Shown: positions 17,907 through 26,525, counted from the first letter of the stretch. The stretch is DNA of 64,000 bases from CAWCKS01 sp963763485 (GCA_963763485.1 CAVXOW010000008.1:124001-188000); one strand, 5' to 3'. The notes: generated by a model not told the origin, from the sequence alone. A program made the numbers and translations.

Positions 17907-19136
17907 ATGCGAAGCAAGTTTCAACTGTCTGCGAATGTCCTTGTCACGGCGCTCGGCGTTGCGCTGCTGGCAAGCCCGGCGAGCGCCCAGAAGAAATACG
18001 ACACCGGCGCCACCGACACCGAGATCAAGGTCGGCAACACGATGCCCTACAGCGGACCGGCGTCCGCCTATGGCCCGATCGGCAAGGTCGAAGCCGCCTA
18101 CTTCAACAAGATCAATGCCGAGGGCGGCATCAACGGCCGCAAGATCAACTTCATCACCTATGATGATGCTTACAGCCCGCCAAAGGCGGTCGAGCAGGTG
18201 CGCAAGCTGGTCGAGGGCGACGAAGTACTCCTCTTGTTCAACACGCTCGGCACACCCTCCAACACGGCAATCCAGCCCTATTTGAACAAGAAGGCTGTGC
18301 CGCAGCTGTTCGTCGCGACCGGCGCCACCAAGTGGGGCGATCCGCAGCACTTCCCGTGGACGATGGGCTGGGCCCCGACCTACCAGTCGGAAGCACGCAT
18401 CTATGCGAAATACCTGCTCGAGAACAAGCCGGATGCCAAGATCGCGATCATGTATCAGAACGACGACTACGGCAAAGACTACCTGAAGGGATTCAAAGAT
18501 GGCCTCGGCGACAAGGCCGCCAAGATGATCATCGCCGAAGAGAGCTATGAAGTTGCAGAACCGACTATCGACGGCCACGTCGTCAGGTTGCAGTCATCCG
18601 GCGCCAACGTGTTCTTCAACGTCGCGACACCCAAATTTGCAGCGCAGGCGATCAAGAAGGTGGCCGAGCTCGGCTGGAAGCCGCTGCACATCATGAACAG
18701 CGTCGCCGGTTCGATCGGAGGAACCCTACGACCTGCCGGGCTCGACATCAGCAAGGATATCATCTCGGCAACCTACGGCATGGACTCGACCGATCCTCAA
18801 TGGAAGGACAATCCGGCCATGAAGGAATGGGTCGCCTTCATGGACAAGTGGAATCCGAGCGCCGACAAGACCGACGCCACCAACTCCTATGGCTATAACG
18901 TCGCGCGCACGCTGGTGCAGGTGCTCAAGCAATGCGGCGATAATCTCACCCGCGAGAACATCATGAAGCAGGCGGCGAACCTGCATGATTTCGAGCCGGG
19001 CACGTTGCTGCCGGGTATCAAGATCAACACCTCGCCGACGGACTTCTATCCGATCGAGCAACTGCAACTGCAGCGGTTCAATGGGCAGACCTGGGAGCGG
19101 TTCGGGCCTATCATGAGCGGCGAAATTTCCGGCTGA
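17907..19136 (+). CDS. tandem substrate-binding protein 4
   Basis: A 409-residue paralogue starting at 17907 (MRSKFQLSANVLVTALG), seven bases after AAGGGAG. The signal peptide ends SPASAQKK and the mature part starts KYDTGATDTEIKVGNTMPYSGPASAYGP. Differences from its siblings include SSGANVFFNVATPKFAAQAIKKVAELG and LHIMNSVAGSIGGTLRPAGLDISKDI. The open frame extends 64 codons upstream but covers leader DNA. It is followed by a terminator. Confidence 0.93.
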   Translation: MRSKFQLSANVLVTALGVALLASPASAQKKYDTGATDTEIKVGNTMPYSGPASAYGPIGKVEAAYFNKINAEGGINGRKINFITYDDAYSPPKAVEQVRKLVEGDEVLLLFNTLGTPSNTAIQPYLNKKAVPQLFVATGATKWGDPQHFPWTMGWAPTYQSEARIYAKYLLENKPDAKIAIMYQNDDYGKDYLKGFKDGLGDKAAKMIIAEESYEVAEPTIDGHVVRLQSSGANVFFNVATPKFAAQAIKKVAELGWKPLHIMNSVAGSIGGTLRPAGLDISKDIISATYGMDSTDPQWKDNPAMKEWVAFMDKWNPSADKTDATNSYGYNVARTLVQVLKQCGDNLTRENIMKQAANLHDFEPGTLLPGIKINTSPTDFYPIEQLQLQRFNGQTWERFGPIMSGEISG

Positions 19137-19170
19137 TTTGCCGGGACGATCAGGACCTCGACGAACCTTA

Positions 19171-19198
19171 CCGCGGCCTCCGGGCCGCGGGCTTTTTC
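19171..19198 (+). terminator. rho-independent terminator after binding protein 4
   Basis: Stem CCGCGGCC / GGCCGCGG (8 bp) with a 4-base loop, then GC and five T. Confidence 0.75.
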
Positions 19199-19256
19199 GG
19201 GAGACGCTCGGCTACCTTTCAGGGAATGCCGCGCCCCGACCGGCCTCAAGCCCGGC

Positions 19257-19285
19257 TTTACAGACGCTTGCCCTGTGAGTTCTAC
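19257..19285 (+). promoter_or_regulatory. sigma70-like promoter candidate for binding protein 5
   Basis: TTTACA (19257-19262), 17-base spacer, TTCTAC (19280-19285), 50 bases before the ATG. It is the best-looking member of the set. Confidence 0.4.
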
Positions 19286-19334
19286 TGCCCTCCGCGAGAC
19301 GCCGAAGACGGCGGGAAACAGTGGAGGACCAAGT

Positions 19335-20564
19335 ATGACCATCAATTCTCCGGCGCGCGTCGCGGCTCTGTCCGCGGCGTTGGTGGGGCTGGCGATCGCA
19401 GCGGCTCCTGCCAGCGCGCAGAAGAAATATGACACCGGGGCGACCGATACCGAGATCAAGATCGGCAACATCATGCCGTACTCGGGACCAGCGTCGGCCT
19501 ACGGTGTGATCGGCAAGACCGAGGCCGCCTACTTCAACAAGATCAACACAGAGGGCGGGATCAACGGCCGCAAGATCTTCTTCATCACCTATGACGACTC
19601 GTCGAGCCCGCCGAAGACTGTCGAGCAAGCCCGCAAACTCGTCGAGGGCGACGAGGTGTTCCTGATTTTCAATTCGCTTGGCACCGCCGCCAACTCGGCG
19701 ATCCAGAAATACATGAACCAGAAAAAAGTGCCGCAACTGTTCGTTGCGACCGGCGCGACCAAGTGGGGCGATCCGAAGAATTTCCCATGGACCATGGGCT
19801 GGCAGCCCAACTACCAGACCGAGGGTCGCATCTACGCAAGATATATCCTCGACACCAAGCCGGACGGCAAGATCGCCGTGCTCTACCAGAATGACGACTA
19901 CGGCAAGGACTTGCTCAAGGGCCTGACGGACGGCCTCGGCGCCAAGGCAAACATGATCGTTGCAAAGGAGCCGTACGAGCTGACCGATCCGACGATCGAC
20001 AATCACGTCGTCAGCCTCAAGACGAGTGGCGCCGATATCTACGTCGACATCACCACACCGAAATTTGCCGCCCAGAGCCTCCGCAAAGTCAAAGAGCTCG
20101 GCTGGACGCCGCTGCATATCCTCAACAATGTCGCGTCCTCGATCGGCGGCGTGATCAAACCTGCCGGCTACGATACCGCGCAGGGCATCATCTCCGTCAC
20201 CTACGGCAAGGACGTCACCGATCCGCAATGGAAGGATGATCCGGGCGTCAAGGATTACGACGCGTTCATTCAGAAGTGGTACCCCGACGCCAACCGCATC
20301 GACGGCAGCGTCGGCTACGGCATGATGCTGGCGCAGACGCTGGTGCAGGTGCTCAAGCAGTGCGGCGACGATCTGACGCGCGAGAACGTCATGAAGCAGG
20401 CCGCCAACCTGAAGGACTTCGAGCTCGGCCTCTTGCTGCCGGGTATCAAGATCAACACCTCGCCGACCGACTTCTATCCGATCGAGCAGGAGCAGCTGCA
20501 GAAGTTCCAGGGCGAGACCTGGGTCCGGTTCGGCCAGATCATTGCGGGTGAAGTTCGCGACTAG
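19335..20564 (+). CDS. tandem substrate-binding protein 5
   Basis: A 409-residue paralogue. The start at 19335 (MTINSPARVAALSAALVG) follows GGAGG. The signal peptide ends PASAQKK. It is the most divergent of the six in the second lobe: AKANMIVAKEPYELTDPTIDNHV replaces the AASMIVAEESYEVSEPTIDSHI type, and YGKDVTDPQWKDDPGVKDYDAFIQKWYPDANRIDG replaces MDPTDPQWKDNAGMKEWVAFMDKW. This makes it the best candidate for a changed ligand. It has its own promoter-like element and a downstream hairpin. Confidence 0.92.
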   Translation: MTINSPARVAALSAALVGLAIAAAPASAQKKYDTGATDTEIKIGNIMPYSGPASAYGVIGKTEAAYFNKINTEGGINGRKIFFITYDDSSSPPKTVEQARKLVEGDEVFLIFNSLGTAANSAIQKYMNQKKVPQLFVATGATKWGDPKNFPWTMGWQPNYQTEGRIYARYILDTKPDGKIAVLYQNDDYGKDLLKGLTDGLGAKANMIVAKEPYELTDPTIDNHVVSLKTSGADIYVDITTPKFAAQSLRKVKELGWTPLHILNNVASSIGGVIKPAGYDTAQGIISVTYGKDVTDPQWKDDPGVKDYDAFIQKWYPDANRIDGSVGYGMMLAQTLVQVLKQCGDDLTRENVMKQAANLKDFELGLLLPGIKINTSPTDFYPIEQEQLQKFQGETWVRFGQIIAGEVRD

Positions 20565-20567
20565 ATT

Positions 20568-20639
20568 GAGCATGATCTTTTCGGAAAACCGGTATCCACC
20601 CCCGATCAAGTCGAGGGCATGCTTTTCTGGATCATGCTC
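20568..20639. repeat. dispersed palindromic element (GAGCATGATC family), copy 1
   Basis: It is bounded by perfect inverted 10-mers GAGCATGATC (20568-20577) and GATCATGCTC (20630-20639). The interior contains TTCGGAAAACCGG and CCCGATCAAGTCGA, shared with 25274-25344. This element is familiar in Rhizobiales intergenic regions. It occupies part of the 322-base gap between binding proteins 5 and 6. Confidence 0.85.
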
Positions 20640-20690
20640 TGGCTTGCCGAAAACTGATTGACGGAACCCGCAACTGCATTTGGTTCGCAA

Positions 20691-20727
20691 CAAGGCTCTT
20701 CGCGCCCGCGCGGGGAGCCTTGTTTAT
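20691..20727 (+). terminator. terminator-like hairpin upstream of binding protein 6
   Basis: Outer stem CAAGGCTC / GAGCCTTG around a CG-rich inner stem, followed by TTTATTC. The rest of the gap to 20886 shows no gene and no clear copy of the shared promoter or leader. Confidence 0.6.
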
Positions 20728-20886
20728 TCTGCGTCACGCTGACGCATTTCATAACACCTGCGTTTTGCATCAGGGCGCCCTGAAAAAATGACGCTACTGC
20801 GCATGCGTTCTGCGGGGCAAAGCAGCGCCAAGGCGTGGTCACGAACGACCAGCCTCAACGATCATTTGAAGCGAAGAAGGAAACTC

Positions 20887-22107
20887 ATGGGCTTTCGTCT
20901 GAACCTCGTCGGCCTTTCTGCTGCCGCCCTGCTGGCGACCAGCAGCGCTGCGTTGGCGCAAAAAACCTACGACACCGGTGCAACCGATACCGAGATCAAG
21001 ATCGGCAACATCATGCCGTATTCCGGCCCAGCGTCCGCCTATGGCGTGATCGGCAAGGCCGAAGCGGCCTACTTCAACAAGGTCAATGAGGAAGGCGGCA
21101 TCAACGGCCGCAAGATCAACTTCATCTCCTATGACGACGCCTACTCGCCGCCGAAGGCGGTCGAGCAGGTGCGCAAGCTGGTCGAAGGCGACGAGGTGCT
21201 GCTGGTCTTCAATTCGCTCGGCACGCCGTCCAACACCGCGATCCAGAAATACCTCAACAGCAAGAAGGTGCCGCAGCTGTTCGTGGCCACCGGCGCCACC
21301 AAGTGGGGCGACCCAAAGAACTTCCCATGGACCATGGGCTGGCAGCCGACCTATCAGAGCGAGTCGCGCATCTATGCGAAGTACCTGTTGCAGAACAAGC
21401 CGGACGCCAAGATCGCGGTGATCTACCAGAACGACGACTACGGCAAGGACTACCTCAAGGGCTTGAAGGACGGGCTCGGGCCGAAGGCCGCGAGCATGAT
21501 CGTCGCCGAGGAAAGCTACGAGGTCTCGGAGCCGACCATCGACTCCCACATCGTCAAGCTGAAATCGAGCAATGCCGACGTCCTGTTCACGTTCGCAACG
21601 CCGAAATTCGCCGCGCAGACCATCAAGAAGCTTGGCGAGATCGGCTGGAAGCCGACGCACTTCCTGAACAACGTTTCGGCCTCGGTCGGCAGCGTGATCA
21701 AGCCGGCCGGCATGGACAACGCGCAGGGCATCATCTCCGCATCCTATGGGATGGATCCCACCGACGGGCAGTGGAAGGACAATGCCGGCATGAAGGAATG
21801 GGTCGCCTTCATGGACAAGTACAACGCAAGCGCCGACAAGACCGACGCCGGCAACCTCTACGGCTATGCCGTCGCGCGCACCCTGGTTCAGGTGCTGAAG
21901 CAGAGTGGCGACAATCTCACCCGCGAGAACGTCATGAAGCAGGCTGCGAGTCTGAAGGATTTTGAGACTGGCACACTGCTGCCGGGGATCAAGATCAATA
22001 CCTCGGCGACCGACTTCTACCCGATCGAGCAGCTGAAGTTGCAGCGCTTCAAGGGCGAGACCTGGGAGCTGTTCGGCGACGTCATGAGCGGCGAGATCAG
22101 GGACTGA
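20887..22107 (+). CDS. tandem substrate-binding protein 6
   Basis: A 406-residue paralogue starting at 20887 (MGFRLNLVGLSAAALLAT) after AAGGAAA. The signal peptide ends ALAQKT, and the mature part starts YDTGATDTEIKIGNIMPYSGPASAYG. It resembles protein 1 in MDKYNASADKTDAGNLYGYAVARTLVQ. Unusually, the otherwise conserved Cys in LKQCGDNLTREN is Ser here (LKQSGDNLTREN), so if that Cys forms a disulfide in the siblings it is lost. Its upstream region does not share the leader of proteins 2-4. A strong terminator follows and closes the array. Confidence 0.93.
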   Translation: MGFRLNLVGLSAAALLATSSAALAQKTYDTGATDTEIKIGNIMPYSGPASAYGVIGKAEAAYFNKVNEEGGINGRKINFISYDDAYSPPKAVEQVRKLVEGDEVLLVFNSLGTPSNTAIQKYLNSKKVPQLFVATGATKWGDPKNFPWTMGWQPTYQSESRIYAKYLLQNKPDAKIAVIYQNDDYGKDYLKGLKDGLGPKAASMIVAEESYEVSEPTIDSHIVKLKSSNADVLFTFATPKFAAQTIKKLGEIGWKPTHFLNNVSASVGSVIKPAGMDNAQGIISASYGMDPTDGQWKDNAGMKEWVAFMDKYNASADKTDAGNLYGYAVARTLVQVLKQSGDNLTRENVMKQAASLKDFETGTLLPGIKINTSATDFYPIEQLKLQRFKGETWELFGDVMSGEIRD

Positions 22108-22162
22108 TCAACGACGCCGATTGCGGTCCCGGCTGACACCGGGACCGCGCGACTAGAGACTG

Positions 22163-22195
22163 ACCCTCCACGGCAACACCGTGGAGGGTTTTTTT
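22163..22195 (+). terminator. strong rho-independent terminator closing the array
   Basis: An 11-bp perfect stem ACCCTCCACGG / CCGTGGAGGGT with a 5-base loop and a run of seven T. Confidence 0.9.
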
Positions 22196-22312
22196 GTTGC
22201 CGGCGTTGTTCGACTTTGATCGCGTTGCGTTGATGCCATAATGTGCGCGTGAGACGAGGGGCTGAGGGTTCCATGCGCGGTGCCGGCATCCAGACAGGAC
22301 GGTGGTTTGGCA

Positions 22313-23452
22313 ATGCTGGCGCCTGACATCTCCTCCGCCGGACATGTCGTACTGACGGGCCGTTCGGACAAGAGCGATCCCGCAGACGCGCTCCGCGAGG
22401 CGCTACGCGCGATCGCAGAGCAATTGGCCAAGGCCGGCGCCGGCCCGCATCACCTGACGCAAATGATCTGGGCGACGGCGGACGTTGCGGCGTTCCATCC
22501 GTCGCGCCGCGCCATCGATACCAGCTACCGCGAGGTGTTCGCCGGCTTTCGCCCAAAGCTGTTGCTGACCCGCACGAGCGTCCCGGGGCTCGTCGTCACG
22601 GCCCATGTGGCTCCGCCCGGGCCTCCCGATCCACATCCAATCTGGCGGACCTATTCGGCGCAACAGCTCGCGCAGCAGTACAGCCCGCGATCGCAGGTTC
22701 CGGACGTCATCGCGGTGTTTGAGCAATGGACCAGGGACGGCACGGCGTTTCGCCGGGACCATCATGGCCTCGACCTTGCCTACGGCCGCGAAGCCGCTGC
22801 CCGCCTTGATCTCTACCGACCGGCCGGAGGCGCTCGACAGCCACTCTGGGTCTACATTCACGGCGGCTACTGGCAGGCCATCACCAAGGAGCAGAACGCG
22901 CAGTTTGCCGCGGGGCTGGTGCGCTCGGGCTTCGCCGTCGCCAATCTGGATTACAGCTATTGTCCCGAGACGCCGCTACCGCAGATCGTTGCACAAATCC
23001 GCACCGCGCTGAAATTTCTGCGCCGCGAGGCTGACAACCTCGGCGTCGACGCCTCGCGCCTGCACCTGATCGGCCATTCCGCCGGCGCCCATCTGGCCGC
23101 GATGCTGGCCGCGGATCCGGACTCGCCGCCGATCGCCTCGGCGCTGTTGATCTCCGGCGTGTTCGAGTTGAAACCGCTGGCGCTATTGCCGATGGGAGCG
23201 ATCCTCGGCCTTACCGATCCGGCCGTCGTCCGGCGCAACTCGCCGATCAATTTTCGCCCGCGACCCGGCTGTCGCGTCGGACTCGCGCTCGGCGCGCGCG
23301 AAAGCGACGAGTTCAAGCGGCAGAGCGCGGACCTCGCCGCGACCTGGCGAACCGATCCGCCGCTGATCGTCGCCGAGCGGACCCATTTCGACATCCTCGA
23401 TGGGTTGATCGAAGGCGACCTGCTGCAGCTTGCGCTGAAGCTCGCGAAATGA
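22313..23452 (+). CDS. RidA-like domain fused to kynurenine-formamidase-type alpha/beta hydrolase
   Basis: About 379 residues. The N-terminal 105 or so (HVVLTGRSDKSDPADALREALRAIAEQLAKAGAGPHHLTQ..., RPKLLLTRTSVPGLVV) read like a RidA/YjgF chain: helix with regular AL/AI spacing, 'AGAG..HLTQMIWATADVAAF', then 'YREVFAGFRPKLLLTRTSVPG'. The remainder is an alpha/beta hydrolase with HGGYW near residue 183 (oxyanion hole), nucleophile elbow IGHSAGAHLAAM near 253, and a C-terminal ERTHFDIL histidine near 356, the pattern of arylformamidases. It would hydrolyse an amide or ester; the RidA part may bind or deaminate an imine-type compound. Its stop overlaps the glycerate kinase start (ATGA). The start is uncertain: GTG at 22280 is possible. 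The hydrolase call is firmer than the RidA call. Confidence 0.75.
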   Translation: MLAPDISSAGHVVLTGRSDKSDPADALREALRAIAEQLAKAGAGPHHLTQMIWATADVAAFHPSRRAIDTSYREVFAGFRPKLLLTRTSVPGLVVTAHVAPPGPPDPHPIWRTYSAQQLAQQYSPRSQVPDVIAVFEQWTRDGTAFRRDHHGLDLAYGREAAARLDLYRPAGGARQPLWVYIHGGYWQAITKEQNAQFAAGLVRSGFAVANLDYSYCPETPLPQIVAQIRTALKFLRREADNLGVDASRLHLIGHSAGAHLAAMLAADPDSPPIASALLISGVFELKPLALLPMGAILGLTDPAVVRRNSPINFRPRPGCRVGLALGARESDEFKRQSADLAATWRTDPPLIVAERTHFDILDGLIEGDLLQLALKLAK

Positions 23453-24753
23453 CGATCGCTGCGATGGCCGACGATAAACGCAAGCTGCTGCGCCGGATCT
23501 TCGATGCCGCCGTGGCGCGTGCCCATCCGGCCCGCATGCTGGCAAAGCACCTGCCGCCGCCGCCGCCAGTAGGCCGCGTCATCTGCCTCGCCGCCGGCAA
23601 GGCCGCCGGCGCCATGGCTCAAGCGGCCGAGCACCATTATCTCGACCGGCTCGGCTTACCGCCGGAGCGCCTGGTCGGCATCGCGACGACACGGCACGGC
23701 CACGGCGTTCCGACCCGGCGCATCCGCGTGGTCGAGGCCGGCCACCCCGTACCTGATCAGGCGGGCCTGCAGGGCGCCGAGGATACGCTCAAGCTTGCCG
23801 CAACGGCGACGAAGGAAGATCTCGTGCTTGCCTTGCTGTCCGGGGGCGGCTCCGCGAACTGGATTGCGCCGGCCGACGGCATCACCTTCGCGCAGAAACA
23901 GGATGTCACGCGGCAGTTGTTGCGCTCGGGCGCGCCGATCTCCGCCGTCAATGCCGTGCGCAAGCATTTGTCGCGCATCAAGGGTGGCCGGCTGGCGCGC
24001 GCCGCGGCACCCGCGCGCATCGTGACGCTCGCGATCTCCGACGTGCCGCATGACGATCCGGCAGTGATCGCCTCGGGCCCGACGGTGCCCGATGCGTCGA
24101 CGCTGGCCGATGCCCGCGCCATCGTCGCGCACTATGGCCTCAAACTCGACGACGCGGTGCGGCGGGCGCTCGATGATCCCGCGAACGAGAGTTGCAAGCC
24201 GAATGATCCGGCCTTCGCCAATGCGACTTTTGAGCTGATCGCACGGCCACGCGACGCGCTGGATGCGGCGATCGCGGCGACGCGGGCTGCAGGCTACGAC
24301 ACGCTCGATCTCGGCAGCGAGGTCGAGGGCGAAGCACGCGAGGTCGCGGCCGCCCACGCCGCGCTCGCGCGGGACGCCCGCGCTGCCGGGCGGCGGATTG
24401 CGATCCTTTCCGGCGGTGAGTTGACGGTCACTATCAAAGGAACAGGCCGTGGCGGGCCGAACCAGGAATATGCGCTGGCGCTGCTGGAAGCGCTCGGCGC
24501 GATGGACGGGATTGCGGCGCTCGCTGCCGACACCGACGGCGCCGATGGCGGCGCGGGGTCGGCGACCGATCCCGCCGGCGCCTTCGTCGATGCACACGCG
24601 GCGACGCGTGCCAGAACGCTCGGGCTGCGCCCGGCGGATTTCATCGCCAACAACGATGCGACCGGTTTTTTCGAAAAGACCGGGGACTTGCTGGTGACCG
24701 GCCCGACGCTCACCAACGTCAACGATGTGCGGATCCTGCTGATCGACCCCTAA
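23449..24753 (+). CDS. glycerate kinase, MOFRL/DUF4147 type (glycerate 2-kinase)
   Basis: A 434-residue class-II glycerate kinase. The N-terminal domain has VICLAAGKAAGAMAQAAEHHY, a nucleotide-binding-like segment, then LLSGGGSANWIAPADGITFAQKQ and LSRIKGGRLARAA. The C-terminal MOFRL domain has ILSGGELTVTIKGTGRGGPNQEYALALLEAL and ADTDGADG. It phosphorylates glycerate with ATP, linking glyoxylate/hydroxypyruvate or tartronate metabolism to glycolysis; older annotations call this family hydroxypyruvate reductase. It overlaps the upstream hydrolase by four bases (translational coupling) and its 3' end overlaps the convergent MarR gene by four bases. What links it to the hydrolase is unknown. Confidence 0.92.
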   Translation: MTIAAMADDKRKLLRRIFDAAVARAHPARMLAKHLPPPPPVGRVICLAAGKAAGAMAQAAEHHYLDRLGLPPERLVGIATTRHGHGVPTRRIRVVEAGHPVPDQAGLQGAEDTLKLAATATKEDLVLALLSGGGSANWIAPADGITFAQKQDVTRQLLRSGAPISAVNAVRKHLSRIKGGRLARAAAPARIVTLAISDVPHDDPAVIASGPTVPDASTLADARAIVAHYGLKLDDAVRRALDDPANESCKPNDPAFANATFELIARPRDALDAAIAATRAAGYDTLDLGSEVEGEAREVAAAHAALARDARAAGRRIAILSGGELTVTIKGTGRGGPNQEYALALLEALGAMDGIAALAADTDGADGGAGSATDPAGAFVDAHAATRARTLGLRPADFIANNDATGFFEKTGDLLVTGPTLTNVNDVRILLIDP

Positions 24754-25244
24754 AACTCCTGCGCAATCTTGGCCAGAATTCGCAGCAGTGCGGCACGATC
24801 GGACGCACCAAGCAGCGCGCTCAGCCGCGCCTCATGCTTTGCAGCAATGATCCTTCGCGCCCGCGCCAGCGCCGCTCGGCCCTTCTCGGTCAATGACAGC
24901 ACATGCGAGCGGCGATCGGTCGCCGAGCGGGTCCGAATGCAGAGGCTGCGGGATTCGAGCCCGTCCAGCATCGCGACGAAATTCGGCCGGAGGATACCGA
25001 GCGCACCGGCGACCTCGGTCTGGTTGCGACCGGGATTGTTTTCGAGCAGCAACAGCACGGAAAACTGCGCCGGGGTCAGCTGCAACGGGGCGACGCATTT
25101 GAGGAAATCCTCGTACAACTTCAGCTGCGCCCGCTTCAGCGCGTAACCAAGCAAGTCCGACAACTCGCCAAGGTCGAGCGGCGCCGCCGCCCCCTCCTCC
25201 ACAATCGCGCTTCGCGCCGCCCGCGCTGCCGCAACTTTCGCCAT
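24750..25244 (-). CDS. MarR family transcriptional regulator
   Basis: A 164-residue winged-helix protein. The start at 25244 follows GAGGAG; the ATG 19 codons upstream lies in repeat DNA. The core has LGYALKRAQLKLYEDFLKCVAPLQLTPAQFSVLLLLENNPGRNQTEVAGALGILRPNFVAMLDGLESRSLCIRTRSATDRRSHVLSLTEKGRAAL: dimer helix, recognition helix (RPNFVAMLDGL) and wing with DRR. It is divergent from the second Liv-type operon, and a candidate operator lies midway between them, so it probably controls that transporter and itself. MarR relatives near such transporters often respond to aromatic acids or their CoA esters (family knowledge); the ligand here is not known. Confidence 0.92.
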   Translation of the reverse strand: MAKVAAARAARSAIVEEGAAAPLDLGELSDLLGYALKRAQLKLYEDFLKCVAPLQLTPAQFSVLLLLENNPGRNQTEVAGALGILRPNFVAMLDGLESRSLCIRTRSATDRRSHVLSLTEKGRAALARARRIIAAKHEARLSALLGASDRAALLRILAKIAQEF

Positions 25245-25273
25245 CTGCTCCTCGTGAGACCTGCATTTTGCCT

Positions 25274-25344
25274 GCGCATGTCCGGTTCGGAAAACCGGCA
25301 TCCGCCCCGATCAAGTCGAAGGCAGGCTTTTCCGGGACATGTGC
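25274..25344. repeat. dispersed palindromic element (GAGCATGATC family), copy 2
   Basis: Ends GCGCATGTCCGG and its near-inverse CCGGGACATGTGC enclose TTCGGAAAACCGG and CCCGATCAAGTCGA, as in the copy at 20568-20639. It sits just upstream of the MarR gene. Confidence 0.8.
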
Positions 25345-25352
25345 CGACTTGA

Positions 25353-25369
25353 GGTTATAGTCGCTAATT
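25353..25369. promoter_or_regulatory. candidate MarR operator, site 1
   Basis: GGTTATAGTCGCTAATT, an imperfect palindrome (GGTTA-N7-TAATT), lies about 110 bases from both the marR and the livH-type starts. It resembles the site at 30347-30363 read on the minus strand (shared GTTATAG-N4-TAAyT). Confidence 0.45.
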
Positions 25370-25479
25370 GTTATTGGCCATATCAATCATCGGCACAGCG
25401 CGCCTCGGCGCGTTGAAAGCCGGTACGGCACCCGCCACAATGATGCGGGACGGGCCAAAAGGCCTGCGGGGGGACCGGC

Positions 25480-26520
25480 TTGGATTCGACGATATTCCTG
25501 TTTTTGTTGCAGGACGGGATCACCAACGGCGCGATCTATGCGCTGCTCGGGCTCGCGACGGTGCTGGTGTTCGCGGTCACCCGCGTCATTCTGATTCCGC
25601 AGGGCGATTTCGTGACCTTCGGTGCGCTGACCTACGCGGCGCTGGCCACCGGTAAGCTGCCCGGCACGGTCGGACTCGTCGTGCTGATGGGCGTTGCAGC
25701 CTTCGGTTTCGAATTGTTGTCGATGCGACGGACTTTCGGCGCACGCCGGCTGTTGCGCGCGTTCGGCCTCTTCGTCGCGCTGCCGCTTGCGATCGCCGCC
25801 ATTGCGATGGTGCTCGCGCCGCGCCGCTACGGCATCGCCGTTGACGTGCTGCTCACGATCATGATCGTGGCGCCGCTCGGGCCTTACCTCTACCGCATCG
25901 CATTCCAGCCGATGGCTCAGGCTTCAGTGCTGACGCTGCTGATCGCATCGGTCGGCGCGCATTTGGCGCTGCTCGGCTACAGCCTGATCGTGTTCGGCGC
26001 CGAGGGCCTTCGCGGTCCGGAGTTGTCGAACCTGTCCGCCTCGCTTGGGCCACTGACCATCACCGGGCAAAGCCTCAGCGTGTACGCCGTGACAATCGTC
26101 CTGATGATCGCGTTACGGCTGTTCTTCGGACGCACGCTGTACGGCAAGGCGCTGCGCGCCACCGCAGTCAATCGCATCGGCGCACGGCTTGTCGGCATCC
26201 GCACTTCGCTGTCCGGGCAGATTGCGTTCCTGCTCGCCGCCGCAATCGGCGCGATTTCGGGCGTGCTGCTCGCGCCGATCACGACGACCTACTACGACAC
26301 CGGCTTCCTGATCGGGCTCAAAGGCTTTGTCGCGGCGATCATCGGCGGGCTTGCGAGCTATCCGGTGACGGCGCTGGCGGCGCTGGTGGTCGGTTTCGTC
26401 GAGGCGCTGTCGTCGTTCTACGCCAGCAACTACAAGGAAGTGATCGTCTTCACCTTGATCGTGCCGGTGCTGATGGCGCGCTCGCTCGCTTCGCCTGCCG
26501 TTGAAGACGAGCCGGACTGA
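25480..26520 (+). CDS. second Liv-type ABC permease (LivH class)
   Basis: A 346-residue membrane protein with a TTG start at 25480 preceded by a GGGGGGA ribosome site. The opening MDSTIFLFLLQDGITNGAIYALLGLATVLVFAVTRVILIPQGDFV is the LivH pattern with PQGDF in place of AQGE. It has about nine hydrophobic segments and the late motif GLKGFVAAIIGGLASYPVTALAALVVGFVE. It has extra length compared with the LivH at 11396, mainly in residues 70-130. It is first gene of a permease/permease-ATPase/ATPase operon. Confidence 0.9.
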   Translation: MDSTIFLFLLQDGITNGAIYALLGLATVLVFAVTRVILIPQGDFVTFGALTYAALATGKLPGTVGLVVLMGVAAFGFELLSMRRTFGARRLLRAFGLFVALPLAIAAIAMVLAPRRYGIAVDVLLTIMIVAPLGPYLYRIAFQPMAQASVLTLLIASVGAHLALLGYSLIVFGAEGLRGPELSNLSASLGPLTITGQSLSVYAVTIVLMIALRLFFGRTLYGKALRATAVNRIGARLVGIRTSLSGQIAFLLAAAIGAISGVLLAPITTTYYDTGFLIGLKGFVAAIIGGLASYPVTALAALVVGFVEALSSFYASNYKEVIVFTLIVPVLMARSLASPAVEDEPD

Positions 26521-26525
26521 TCGTG

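Noticed and set aside
19212..20693. 493-codon minus-strand frame opposite binding protein 5
   Set aside because: Similar antisense frames occur opposite every tandem binding protein because of codon bias, so this is a shadow of a conserved sense gene.
25362..25387. A second quasi-palindrome around ATTGGCCATATCAAT near the second transporter promoter
   Set aside because: The arms match poorly and there is no second copy, unlike GGTTATAG-N4-TAATT beside it.
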